Notes under the pieces: generated by a model | Seen by the model: only the letters and a program-made list of their open reading frames with translations | Database searches by the model: none | What the model was told of the DNA's origin: nothing | Program-made: the position numbers and the translations under genes | Shown here: positions 27,280 to 35,210 of the stretch, one piece after another | Layout of the letters: the number at the start of each line of letters is the position of its first letter | Numbering within the stretch: the first letter of the stretch is position 1 | DNA from: Novosphingobium pentaromativorans US6-1 | Lineage (GTDB): Bacteria > Pseudomonadota > Alphaproteobacteria > Sphingomonadales > Sphingomonadaceae | Reading direction: 5' to 3' | Assembly (NCBI RefSeq): GCF_000767465.1 | Contig: NZ_CP009291.1 | Coordinates: 434,001 to 498,000 of the forward strand | Length of the DNA stretch: 64,000 nt

Positions 27280-27806
27280 TGAAAAAGGTGTTCAAGAACT
27301 GTGCCATGCTCGCGCTGCCGTTGGCTGCATTGCTTGCTGCCGGCTGTAGCCAAGGAAAGGCCGAAGCAGCGACTGAAAGCAGCACTGAAACGGCAGAGGA
27401 CGCCAATACCGTTCCTGCGGCCGTTCACATGCAGATGAGTGTCGACGATGCGCTGAATGAGGCGATGAAGGATTCGCTCAATACCGGCCAGATCACCATG
27501 CTCAAGAACATGGCCCACCAGGTCACCGTGGGTGAGCGCTGCGAGGGTTTCGAGGTTGATCAGGATCGTTTTGCCAAGGAAATGAACCTGATCCACTATG
27601 ATGAAGACGGAAAGCAGATGGATCTGACCGAAGCGGAGCTGAACACGCTTGAGAAAAAGGCTCTGCTCGGGTTTGGCATGGCAATGGGATCGCAGATGGC
27701 GATCGCCGCGTTCGACGTGAAAAGCTATTGCAATGCTGCCGAAGAAGAACGCGCCAGCCTGGCCAAGGACGACGATTCCTCTACTATCTGGAAGACGCCA
27801 GCCTGA
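27279..27806 (+). CDS. Lipoprotein (envelope operon gene 8)
   Basis: 175 residues. The signal ends in LLAAGC, a lipobox with Cys23. A short Ala/Glu/Thr linker leads to a mostly helical acidic domain with two cysteines (GERCEGF and KSYCNAA). Helical segments such as MSVDDALNEAMKDSLN suggest a small helical bundle. No family was recognised. It overlaps the previous gene by one base and is the last gene of the operon, with a hairpin 19 bases after its stop. Confidence 0.78.
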   Translation: MKKVFKNCAMLALPLAALLAAGCSQGKAEAATESSTETAEDANTVPAAVHMQMSVDDALNEAMKDSLNTGQITMLKNMAHQVTVGERCEGFEVDQDRFAKEMNLIHYDEDGKQMDLTEAELNTLEKKALLGFGMAMGSQMAIAAFDVKSYCNAAEEERASLAKDDDSSTIWKTPA

Positions 27807-27824
27807 TCAATCGCTTTGATACCT

Positions 27825-27861
27825 CACTGGATCGGCCGGTTTCATGCCGTCCGGTCCAGTG
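27825..27861 (+). terminator. Hairpin ending the envelope operon
   Basis: An 11-bp stem with one G-T wobble (arms 27825-27835 and 27851-27861) starts 19 bases after the last stop codon and is followed by GCTTTTC. The T-run is short, so it may be a weak intrinsic terminator. Confidence 0.55.
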
Positions 27862-27904
27862 GCTTTTCATGCAGGCAACCTGGCCGCGCTACCCTATGGC
27901 ATAT

Positions 27905-28207
27905 TCATCCGAACACCGCCATTCTCTCGGAGAAAACTCGATAGGAAGCCAGCACGGCAAGTACCGCTCCGGCTGGCAGGGAAAAACAGAGGAGCCAAGG
28001 TCCAAACAGCGGCCCGGGCCTGGTCTGCCGAAGATGCGCGCCAGTCCCGATGGCGGCGAAAACCACGCCCATGGTCAGATTGCGGATCGCTCCGCCGGGA
28101 TAGAGCAAGCCGCTGACGGATACGATCGCTGCCAACCCTGTCCAGAGCGCAAACGATGCGAGGCTCATCCTTCGAATTACCGACTGCCTGTCCATGAATT
28201 CGTCCAT
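27905..28207 (-). CDS. Small membrane protein
   Basis: 100 residues from the ATG at 28207 (a second at 28195 is possible). Three hydrophobic segments alternate with short basic loops: about 17-36 (ASFALWTGLAAIVSVSGLLY), 42-56 and 68-88. No signal peptide or named domain was recognised. It is convergent with the envelope operon, so it is probably not part of it. The hydrophobic pattern supports real coding, but identity is unknown. Confidence 0.5.
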   Translation of the reverse strand: MDEFMDRQSVIRRMSLASFALWTGLAAIVSVSGLLYPGGAIRNLTMGVVFAAIGTGAHLRQTRPGPLFGPWLLCFSLPAGAVLAVLASYRVFSERMAVFG

Positions 28208-28459
28208 TACGCTCGGGGCGCGCGATGCAGCCAGGTTTCGCCGTTTGCTAATTGCCAATGGGCTTGGCCACCTATTCTGCAAGCGCTTCCAGTTACACCG
28301 CATTTTGCCTCAATGGTATGTACGACAAGCGCTGCGACGATGTTACGTGTACCTTGCATGAGTGCAATGAGCCGCCCAACATTCACATTGCGCTGCGGAA
28401 ACAGTTGATTGCGTTTCTTCATGAATTTCGAAGCACGCGCATGCTGCTGGGGATTGGCG

Positions 28460-28660
28460 ATGAAAAAGCTGATGTGGTTTCTGCTGGCTCGATGGCTTGT
28501 CTTTGCAGGGCTGGCGATGGCGCTCTTTGCGGCGACTGCGAGCGATGCCGCGTCTCGCCAGCTTGAGGCGCCAAACGTCACTGCCCGGACGCCGGAAGCC
28601 ACGGCAGGCGAGCAATCTGAGGTGGTCCCGCCTTCCTGTACAGGTTTGCGGCTAAGTTAA
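28460..28660 (+). pseudogene. Exported ORF truncated by the IS element
   Basis: From the ATG at 28460 the frame encodes a signal peptide-like start (MKKLMWFLLARWLVFAGLAM and an alanine-rich end) and about 25 mature residues. It then runs into the left end of the IS near 28636 and stops at 28660 inside it. The C terminus is therefore IS-encoded and the original protein is lost. There is no clue to its function. It could also be a chance ORF. Confidence 0.4.
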
Positions 28661-28677
28661 GCTCATCCGGTTGTTGT

Positions 28678-29568
28678 TTACGCCGCCATTCTGGTGATCA
28701 GATCATGGGGGGCATGCCCCCCATGATCTGAAGCGTCGATTTGCCCATATGCCTCTGCCGGGGTTTTGCCTGCAAGGCGTGAGTGAGGCCGGTGATGGTT
28801 GTAATAGGCGAACCAGCGGGACAGGCCTGCGCGCAGTTCGGAACCCGTCTCGAAGGCGTGCAGATAGACGCACTCGTACTTCACCGAGCGCCACAGGCGC
28901 TCGATGAAGACGTTGTCCATCCAGCGCCCCTTGCCATCCATGCTGATTTTCACTTCGGCCGCCCGCAGCACGCCGGTGAAGGCCTGCGAAGTGAACTGGC
29001 TGCCCTGATCGGTGTTGAAGATGTCCGGCTTGCCAAAGCGGGCCATGGCATCCTCCAGAGCCTCGACGCAAAAAGCCGCGTCCATGGTATTGGACAATCG
29101 CCAGGCCAGCACCTTGCGGGTGGCCCAATCCATGATCGCAACGAGATAGAGGAAGCCTCGGCGCATCGGTAGATATGTCACGTCCGCACACCACACCTGA
29201 TTGGGCCGCTCGATCTTCATGTCCCGCAGCAGATAGGGATAAATCCGATGCTCCGGGTGCGGATCGCTCGTGCGCGGGCGCTGGTAGATCGCCGCCAGCC
29301 CCATCTGCGCCATCAGCCGTCGTACCCGGCGGCGGCCCACCGCATGACCAAGCCGCTGCAGGTGCCGCACCATCTGCCGGCTGCCGTACCACGGACAGTC
29401 CATGAACGTCTCGTCGATTACCCGCATCAGCGCCAGCGTCTCCTCGCTCTGAGGCGCAGGCGTATAATAATAGGAAGACCGGCTGATCGACAGCAGGCGG
29501 CACTGCGCCGCGATCGACAGGCGCTGGTGAGCAGGCTCGATCAGCAATCGCCTCTGGCCCGCGCTCAT
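28678..29568 (-). CDS. IS3-family transposase OrfB (DDE integrase)
   Basis: 296 residues. The rve-type catalytic core has the first Asp in VWCADVTYLPM, the second in FNTDQGSQFTS and the Glu in FIERLWRSVKYE, followed by the family ending YNHHRPHSRL. An HTH-like N-terminal region precedes it. Its ATG overlaps the orfA stop (ATGA), so expression could be by coupling as well as by the -1 frameshift usual in this family. A 32-bp perfect palindrome lies in its last codons. Confidence 0.93.
   Translation of the reverse strand: MSAGQRRLLIEPAHQRLSIAAQCRLLSISRSSYYYTPAPQSEETLALMRVIDETFMDCPWYGSRQMVRHLQRLGHAVGRRRVRRLMAQMGLAAIYQRPRTSDPHPEHRIYPYLLRDMKIERPNQVWCADVTYLPMRRGFLYLVAIMDWATRKVLAWRLSNTMDAAFCVEALEDAMARFGKPDIFNTDQGSQFTSQAFTGVLRAAEVKISMDGKGRWMDNVFIERLWRSVKYECVYLHAFETGSELRAGLSRWFAYYNHHRPHSRLAGKTPAEAYGQIDASDHGGHAPHDLITRMAA
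28696..28727. repeat. 32-bp perfect palindrome inside orfB
   Basis: Every base pairs with its mirror: eight bases, six G, CATG at the centre, six C, and the complementary eight bases. It falls in the last 20 codons of the transposase gene near the left IS end. As DNA or RNA it would form a very stable hairpin, able to block read-through in either direction. Confidence 0.85.
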
Positions 29569-29849
29569 CGACCGGAGGCTTTCGCCAAAAAATCCCGCTC
29601 CACCAGCAATTGCCCGATCTTGGCATGCAGCTTCTCGATTTCCGCTTCGGTCTCCGTCTTCGACGCCTGCTCACCGCCGTCGAACAGGCTGGCCATCCCG
29701 TCCACCGCCTGACGCTTCCATCCCCCGATCATCGTATGGTGGACGCCGTGCTTCGCAGCCAGTTCCGCCAGCGTCAGTTCACCACGGATCGCCTCCATCG
29801 CAACTTTCGCCTTGAATTCCGCGCTGTAGCGCTTTCTCGTCTTCTTCAT
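29565..29849 (-). CDS. IS3-family transposase OrfA
   Basis: 94 residues from the ATG at 29849 (MKKTRKRYSAEFK); the open frame extends to 29885 but the upstream part overlaps the IS end. The HTH DNA-binding domain is clear (ELTLAELAAKHGVHHTMIGGWKRQA), followed by the leucine-zipper-like helix KLHAKIGQLLVERDFL. It is upstream of and overlaps orfB. Confidence 0.9.
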   Translation of the reverse strand: MKKTRKRYSAEFKAKVAMEAIRGELTLAELAAKHGVHHTMIGGWKRQAVDGMASLFDGGEQASKTETEAEIEKLHAKIGQLLVERDFLAKASGR

Positions 29850-29894
29850 TCCCGTCCATTCCTTAGGTCGGGATGAGCTTAACACCCTGTCCAG

Positions 29895-30521
29895 ATTTCC
29901 AGCACCACGTCACTTGGCTGGGCGGTTAGAAACGGACCGAGGCTGCCCGGTCGTATTCCCATCTGGCTTCCAAAGTTAGTTGAAACGAAGCGCAGGCATT
30001 TGTCCCATGCGGAGTTCGAACGGTTCTACGCTAGCGTGTCAGCCGAGCACGCCAAGCTGTACGTGATGCTAGGCCTCTACTCGATGGCGCGCCCGACGGC
30101 GATCTTGCAGCTTGAGTGGGATCGGGTTGATTTCCATCGCAAGCAGATCGACTTCACTCCGCCTGGACATATTCGCACGACTAAGCGGCGCACGGTGGTC
30201 TCAATCTCCGATGACCTGCTGCCATTGTTAGAGGCCGCCTATTCCCAACGGACGAGCGCGTATGTGATCGAACGTGCCGGAGAGCCCATCAAGTGCATCA
30301 AAAAAGCCTTCCAGGCAGCGTCCGAAAGGAGCGGTGTCCATGCTACCCCATATACGCTGCGTCACACTGGAGCAGTCTGGGCGGCTGAGGCTGGCGTGTC
30401 GATGGCCGAACTTGCCCAGTTTATGGGCCATGACGACGATCGGACGACCCAAAAACACTATGCCAGGTTTAGTCCTGAGCACCTTCGTGGGGTCGCAAAC
30501 GCGATCCGTCGCCGGCCCTGA
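29895..30521 (+). pseudogene. Tyrosine recombinase (integrase), N-terminal part lost
   Basis: An open frame starts exactly at the right end of the IS and encodes 208 residues of the C-terminal part of a phage/island integrase. The first catalytic Arg is in SMARPTAILQLEW, the Lys in TTKRRTVV, the second Arg in TPYTLRHTG, His in FMGHDD and the nucleophile Tyr in KHYARF. The first His of HxxR is Tyr here. The N-terminal arm-binding domain is missing and is not found on the other side of the IS. The frame may still be translated from a TTG at 30000. It lies 69 bases from the 3' end of tRNA-Pro, the usual position for an island integrase. Confidence 0.85.
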
Positions 30522-30590
30522 AGGTTCAATCTGAACCTTCAACCCCTGTTCATAGGATGGATAAAAATGCTTAGATTTTATAGAGTTAGT

Positions 30591-30667
30591 TGGTCGGGGA
30601 GAGAGGATTCGAACCTCCGGCCCCTGCCTCCCGAAGACAGTGCTCTACCAGGCTGAGCTACTCCCCG
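30591..30667 (-). tRNA. tRNA-Pro (CGG)
   Basis: A cloverleaf reads on the minus strand with a 7-bp acceptor stem (30661-30667 with 30595-30601), D arm GTAGCTCAGCCTGGTAGAGC, anticodon loop TTCGGGA giving CGG, T arm with TTCGAAT, and encoded CCA (30591-30593). Its 3' end faces the integrase remnant, so it was probably the attachment site. Confidence 0.95.
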
Positions 30668-30753
30668 ACCGATCGTGCCACTTTGAAAGCGGCCCGAGGC
30701 AGGAGCGCGCCTATAGAGAGCGATTCCGGGGCTGGCAAGGGGCCAAAGTCACT

Positions 30754-32301
30754 TTATGCGGCTTGAGCGAGTTTTGCACAGGGGGCGTCCTGCTTGCCGG
30801 CAAGATTTTGGCCCGAAACGCGGAAATGGGCGACGGTGCGGGTCATGCCTTCAGCTTCGCTTGAGAGGTGGCGAGCCGCCGCGGTTCCTTCCTCGACCAT
30901 CGCTGCGTTTTCCTGCGTCGCGGAATCGAGCCGGGCGATACGTTCGTTGATGCGCGCGATCTCTGCCGCCTGTTCCTGCGACACGCTGGCGATGCGGGCA
31001 ATCGCTTCGTCGATCTCGGCAATGCCCGAGACGATCGTCATCAGCGATTCGCCCGACTGGCCGACGAGCTTCACGCCTTCGGAGACCTGAACCGAGGAGG
31101 TGCCGATCAGGTCCTTGATCTGGTTGGCCGCTTCGGCAGAGCGCTGCGCCAGCGCGCGTACTTCGTTGGCGACCACTGCAAAGCCCTTGCCCGCTTCGCC
31201 CGCGCGCGCGGCTTCGACGCCGGCATTCAGGGCGAGCAGGTTGGTCTGGAAGGAGATGCCGTCGATCAGCGTGATGATCTGGTGGATCTCGTCGGCCGAG
31301 CGTTCGATCTCGCCCATCGCGCCCACCGCGCTTGCGACTACGGAATTGCCCGATAGCGCATCGCTGCGCGCTCTGGCGACGTTGGCCTGCAGGTCCTGCG
31401 CGCTCTTGGCATTGGCCTGCACGGTGGTGCTGAGCTGGCGCAGGGTATTGGCGATGTCTTCCAGCGTCGCTGCCTGCTGCTCGGTGCGCAGCGCAAGATC
31501 GTCGCTGGCGCTGCGAATTTCGCGCGAGCCCGATTCGATCTGCCCGGCCGAGCGGGTGACGTCGCGCACGATGTCGTCGAGATCGCTGGCCGCTGAATTG
31601 AAGTATCCGCGCAGTTCCTCGTAGCCTTCGGGGAAGGATTCGGAGAGCCGCAGCGAGAGATCGCCCGAGGCAAGGCCGCGCAGACCACGGCCGATCTGTT
31701 CGATCACTTGTTTTTGGTCCTCGGCTGCCCGGGTGCGTTCGATCTGGGCGGCTTTCTCCGCATCGGCCCTTGCTTCATGCGCTGCCGCCTGGTCGATCAC
31801 CAGCCTCTCGAACCCGGCCGAGAGCACGACGAGAACGCCGGTTTCCAGCACGACGATGACGGCATGGAGCAGCACGCGGGCAAAGTCGGCGCCGTCAGGG
31901 AAGACGAGCGAGGGAGCCGCGAAATTGGTAGTGAGGTGATGAACCGCGGTCACGCCGGCAGCGAGCAGAACGGGGCGCCAGTCTGCGAGCAGGGTGAGCA
32001 TGGCAATGGCGGCAAAAAAGGTCATGTGGATGTCGAGCATCCAGTTCTGTCCGCTCCATTGCCACAGCATGATGGCCGGGTAGAGCGGCACGGCAAGGCC
32101 AAGGGCCAGCCGGGCCTGCAGGCCGTTGTTGCCAGCCATGACCTGCAGCGTCGGCACGATCGTGATCGCGGCTGCCAGCAGGGCAGGGGCCGGGCCGGAG
32201 CCGGAAGCCCAGGCGCAGCCGGCAATGATGGCTACGCTCAGCCAGGAAATGGCGAGGAGAATCTTGGCGCCCTTGCGGCGCATTTCATCGAGTTCGTTCA
32301 T
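30754..32301 (-). CDS. Methyl-accepting chemotaxis protein
   Basis: 515 residues. The N-terminal 175 residues hold about six hydrophobic segments and no large periplasmic loop, so sensing is probably within or near the membrane. A HAMP-like linker (IGRGLRGLASGDLSLRL) leads to the MCP signalling domain, with the conserved hairpin tip QTNLLALNAGVEAARAGEAG near residue 360 that contacts CheA/CheW. No chemotaxis or flagellar genes lie nearby. It is preceded 6 bases upstream by a small gene (32308-32643) on the same strand, so the two form an operon. Confidence 0.92.
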   Translation of the reverse strand: MNELDEMRRKGAKILLAISWLSVAIIAGCAWASGSGPAPALLAAAITIVPTLQVMAGNNGLQARLALGLAVPLYPAIMLWQWSGQNWMLDIHMTFFAAIAMLTLLADWRPVLLAAGVTAVHHLTTNFAAPSLVFPDGADFARVLLHAVIVVLETGVLVVLSAGFERLVIDQAAAHEARADAEKAAQIERTRAAEDQKQVIEQIGRGLRGLASGDLSLRLSESFPEGYEELRGYFNSAASDLDDIVRDVTRSAGQIESGSREIRSASDDLALRTEQQAATLEDIANTLRQLSTTVQANAKSAQDLQANVARARSDALSGNSVVASAVGAMGEIERSADEIHQIITLIDGISFQTNLLALNAGVEAARAGEAGKGFAVVANEVRALAQRSAEAANQIKDLIGTSSVQVSEGVKLVGQSGESLMTIVSGIAEIDEAIARIASVSQEQAAEIARINERIARLDSATQENAAMVEEGTAAARHLSSEAEGMTRTVAHFRVSGQNLAGKQDAPCAKLAQAA

Positions 32302-32307
32302 GACCAG

Positions 32308-32643
32308 TTATGTCTTCTTTGAAGGATCGGGCGAACCGCACAGGAATTCCGGAACCGAGATCAGCAGCGCGCCTTGCCGCAGGGCTTCCATGGCAAGATG
32401 ACCTTGCGGAATGCGCAGGATGAAAGCGCCCTCGTAAGGCCCCGGAGCGACCACTTCGGCACCGCGCTGGCGTGACCAGGCGACTGTATGGGCCGCTCCG
32501 CTTCCATCCAGGGGCAGGTAGATGGCTGCGCCCCCTTCTGCGGGAGACAGCGCGACGAGCATCACGAGGCCTGCGATGAGCCCTTGCAGCGCAAGAGGAG
32601 CGGGCAGGAATCGGGAAAGGACAGATCTGGGCGATGGGACCAT
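32308..32643 (-). CDS. Small membrane-anchored protein upstream of the MCP
   Basis: 111 residues from the ATG at 32643. One N-terminal hydrophobic helix (about 15-37, LQGLIAGLVMLVAL) looks like an anchor or uncleaved signal. The rest has AIYLPLDGSGAAHTVAW and a segment APGPYEGAFILRIPQGHLAMEAL. No family was recognised. It is probably co-transcribed with the chemoreceptor and may modulate it (inference). Longer frames up to 32838 run over the thyA start and are unlikely. Confidence 0.65.
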   Translation of the reverse strand: MVPSPRSVLSRFLPAPLALQGLIAGLVMLVALSPAEGGAAIYLPLDGSGAAHTVAWSRQRGAEVVAPGPYEGAFILRIPQGHLAMEALRQGALLISVPEFLCGSPDPSKKT

Positions 32644-32819
32644 GCAATCGATGATGCACCATGGGGTCCTGCATTGGCGCAAAGCCGATCCTAAGGGCGA
32701 ACCCGGATCGTCACATCCTTCGAAGGTAATGCATCGGGACCATTCATCATGGTGCGTCGGCGGGGAAATTGAGCGCGCCGCCTCTTTTCGCTCGGGGCCG
32801 GCGGGTCTAGGCTTTGCCC

Positions 32820-33794
32820 ATGAACGCGCCCTCGACACTGCTTCGATCCGAATCGCCAGCCAGCGGCCGCGTGCCGCATTGGGAGTGGCAATATCTCGAT
32901 CTCATGCGCCATATCTGGGAGCATGGCGACGAGCGGGTGGACCGCACCGGGGTTGGAACGCGGTCAGTCTTCGGCGCAACGATCCGCTTCGACCTTGCAG
33001 ACGGGGCCATGCCGCTGCTCAGCACCAAGCGGGTCTACTGGAAGACGGCGACGCGTGAGCTGCTCTGGTTCCTGACCGGCGACACCAACATCCGTTCGCT
33101 TTGCGCGCAAGGCGTGCAGATCTGGACCGACTGGCCGCTCGATCGCTATCGCCGCGAAACCGGCGACCAGATCTCGCGCGCGGACTTTTCCGACCGGATC
33201 GTTGCCGATGCCGCATTTGCCGAGAAGTGGGGCGACCTCGGACCGGTTTACGGCAAGCAGTGGGTCGATTGGCCGGTCTTTGAGGATGCCGGAAACGGAC
33301 TTTTCCGCCGGCGCGAGCAGGGCATCAATCAGGTTGCGCAGGTGATCGCATCCTTGCAGGAGAACCCCGGCAGCCGTCGCCACATCATCGAGGGGTGGAA
33401 CGTCGCCGAGCTGGACGCGATGGCTCTCCCACCCTGCCACAAGACCTATCAGTTCCATGTTGCGGGTGGCCGTCTTTCGTGCCTGCTTTACCAGCGCAGC
33501 TGCGATTTGGGCCTGGGATTCGCGTTCAACATGTGGTCGCTTGCCCTGTTGACCCGCATGTTCGCGCAGCAATGCAACCTGGAGCCGGGTGAAGTCGTTT
33601 GGACAGGGGGTGATGTCCATCTCTACCTCAACCATGGCGCGCTGGTGGAAGAGCAGATTTCCCGCAAGCCCGAGGGGCAGGCGACGCTCGAGATCCTGCG
33701 GCGTCCGCAAAGCGTCTTCGACTATCGTATCGAAGACTTCGAAGTGCGTGGATATGCGCCCCAGTCGCACATCTCCGCACCGGTTGCGGTCTGA
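32820..33794 (+). CDS. thyA: Thymidylate synthase
   Basis: 324 residues from the ATG at 32820. ThyA methylates dUMP to dTMP with methylene-tetrahydrofolate. The sequence shows RTGVGTRSVFG, the nucleophile cysteine in LPPCHKTYQF near residue 204, the RSCDLGLGFAFNM dUMP-binding segment and the DVHLYLNH end. It has an insert of about 60 residues relative to the 264-residue E. coli type, as several families do. It is divergent from the small gene at 32643. Confidence 0.96.
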   Translation: MNAPSTLLRSESPASGRVPHWEWQYLDLMRHIWEHGDERVDRTGVGTRSVFGATIRFDLADGAMPLLSTKRVYWKTATRELLWFLTGDTNIRSLCAQGVQIWTDWPLDRYRRETGDQISRADFSDRIVADAAFAEKWGDLGPVYGKQWVDWPVFEDAGNGLFRRREQGINQVAQVIASLQENPGSRRHIIEGWNVAELDAMALPPCHKTYQFHVAGGRLSCLLYQRSCDLGLGFAFNMWSLALLTRMFAQQCNLEPGEVVWTGGDVHLYLNHGALVEEQISRKPEGQATLEILRRPQSVFDYRIEDFEVRGYAPQSHISAPVAV

Positions 33795-33906
33795 TTGACA
33801 TTGCGGGGGTTTGTAATATTATGACTCAACCGTAGAATTTTGATACGCTCCGATTCTCCCGGTGCGTGGAGTTCTCACGGGCCGAAACTGGCGGGAGAGA
33901 ACGAAA

Positions 33907-35205
33907 ATGGGCGAAAGTCCGGTCAGGTCTGGAAAGCCGCGCGGCAACTTGCCGCCACTTGAACTCTATGTGCCCGAGCCGAAGTACAGGCCGGGTGACA
34001 AGGTCGATTACTCGGAGCTGGATATTCCCGAGCCGGGCGAGCTGGCGCGGCCCGACGAGGCCTGCGCGGCAAGCGAAACCTGGCCGCTTACGACCGACAT
34101 GATCCGCGTCCTGGGTGACGACGACAAGGCGGTCGGTCCCTGGAACCCCAATCTCGACCCGGAATCGCTGCGCCGCATGCTGCGCAACATGGCGCTTACC
34201 CGCGCCTTCGACGATCGGATGTATCGCGGCCAGCGGCAGGGCAAGACCAGCTTCTACATGAAGTGCACCGGCGAAGAGGCGATTTCGGTCGCCTGCGCAT
34301 TGGCGCTGGCCGGCGACGACATGGTCTTCCCCAGTTATCGCCAGCAAGGCATCCTGATCTCGCGCGGGTATCCGCTGGTCGACATGATCAACCAGATCTA
34401 CTCGAACCGCGCGGACCGATTGAAGGGCCGCCAGTTGCCGATCATGTACTCGGCGCGCGATTATGGCTTCTTCACCATCTCGGGCAATCTTGCCACGCAG
34501 TTCCCGCAGGCCGTGGGCTGGGCCATGGCAAGCGCGATCAAGGGCGACACGCGCATCGCCACCAGCTTCATCGGCGAAGGCTCCAGCGCAGAGGGCGATT
34601 TCCACGCGGCGATGACCTTTGCCGCCGTTTACAATGCGCCGGTCGTGCTCAACGTCGTCAACAACCAGTGGGCGATCTCGAGCTTTTCCGGCTTTGCAGG
34701 GGCCGAGCGCACGACCTTTGCCGCTCGCGCCGCGGGCTATGGCATTGCCGGGCTGCGCGTGGACGGAAACGATGCGCTGGCGGTCTATGCGGCGATGGAG
34801 TGGGCGGCCAACCGCGCCCGCGGCAACCTCGGTCCCACGCTCATCGAGCATTTTACCTACCGCGCCGAGGGCCATTCGACCTCGGACGATCCCAGCGCCT
34901 ACCGTTCGGCGCACGAGCGCGAGGAATGGCCGCTGGGCGATCCGATCATGCGGCTCAGGAACCATCTGATCGCGATCGGCGAGTGGTCGGAAGACCGGCA
35001 CGCCGACATGGACCGCGAACTGGCGGAAGAGGTGAAGGCGGCGACCAAGGAGGCCGAAAAGAACGGCATCCTCGGCCATGGCCTGCACCATCCGTTCCAC
35101 ACCATGTTCGAAGACGTCTTCGAGGAACTTCCCTGGCATCTGGACGAACAGGCCGAGCAGGCCATTCGCGAACGCCAGATGAAGTGGCCCGAGTGGAAGG
35201 AGTAA
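33907..35205 (+). CDS. bkdA: 2-oxoisovalerate dehydrogenase E1 alpha subunit
   Basis: 432 residues from the ATG at 33907. This subunit and E1 beta form the thiamine-diphosphate decarboxylase of the branched-chain 2-oxoacid dehydrogenase complex (Val, Leu, Ile degradation). The TPP/Mg motif GEGSSAEGDFH... NNQWAIS is near residue 222, and RAEGHSTSDDPSAYR is the phosphorylation-loop segment. The N-terminal 80-residue extension (VPEPKYRPGDKVDYS) separates it from pyruvate dehydrogenase E1 alpha. The next gene starts 5 bases after its stop. Confidence 0.94.
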   Translation: MGESPVRSGKPRGNLPPLELYVPEPKYRPGDKVDYSELDIPEPGELARPDEACAASETWPLTTDMIRVLGDDDKAVGPWNPNLDPESLRRMLRNMALTRAFDDRMYRGQRQGKTSFYMKCTGEEAISVACALALAGDDMVFPSYRQQGILISRGYPLVDMINQIYSNRADRLKGRQLPIMYSARDYGFFTISGNLATQFPQAVGWAMASAIKGDTRIATSFIGEGSSAEGDFHAAMTFAAVYNAPVVLNVVNNQWAISSFSGFAGAERTTFAARAAGYGIAGLRVDGNDALAVYAAMEWAANRARGNLGPTLIEHFTYRAEGHSTSDDPSAYRSAHEREEWPLGDPIMRLRNHLIAIGEWSEDRHADMDRELAEEVKAATKEAEKNGILGHGLHHPFHTMFEDVFEELPWHLDEQAEQAIRERQMKWPEWKE

Positions 35206-35210
35206 GGGCA

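Larger units (their letters stand above)
28636..29894 (-). mobile_element. IS3-family insertion sequence
   Basis: About 1.26 kb with two overlapping genes, orfA and orfB. Both ends contain an exact 13-bp inverted repeat, GTTAAGCTCATCC (28656-28668) and its complement (29871-29883), and both have a CTGnACAGG tip (28636-28644 and 29886-29894). The tips are spaced differently from the 13-bp repeat at the two ends, so the exact ends are approximate. No matching target duplication was seen. The right end abuts a broken integrase reading frame. Confidence 0.85.
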
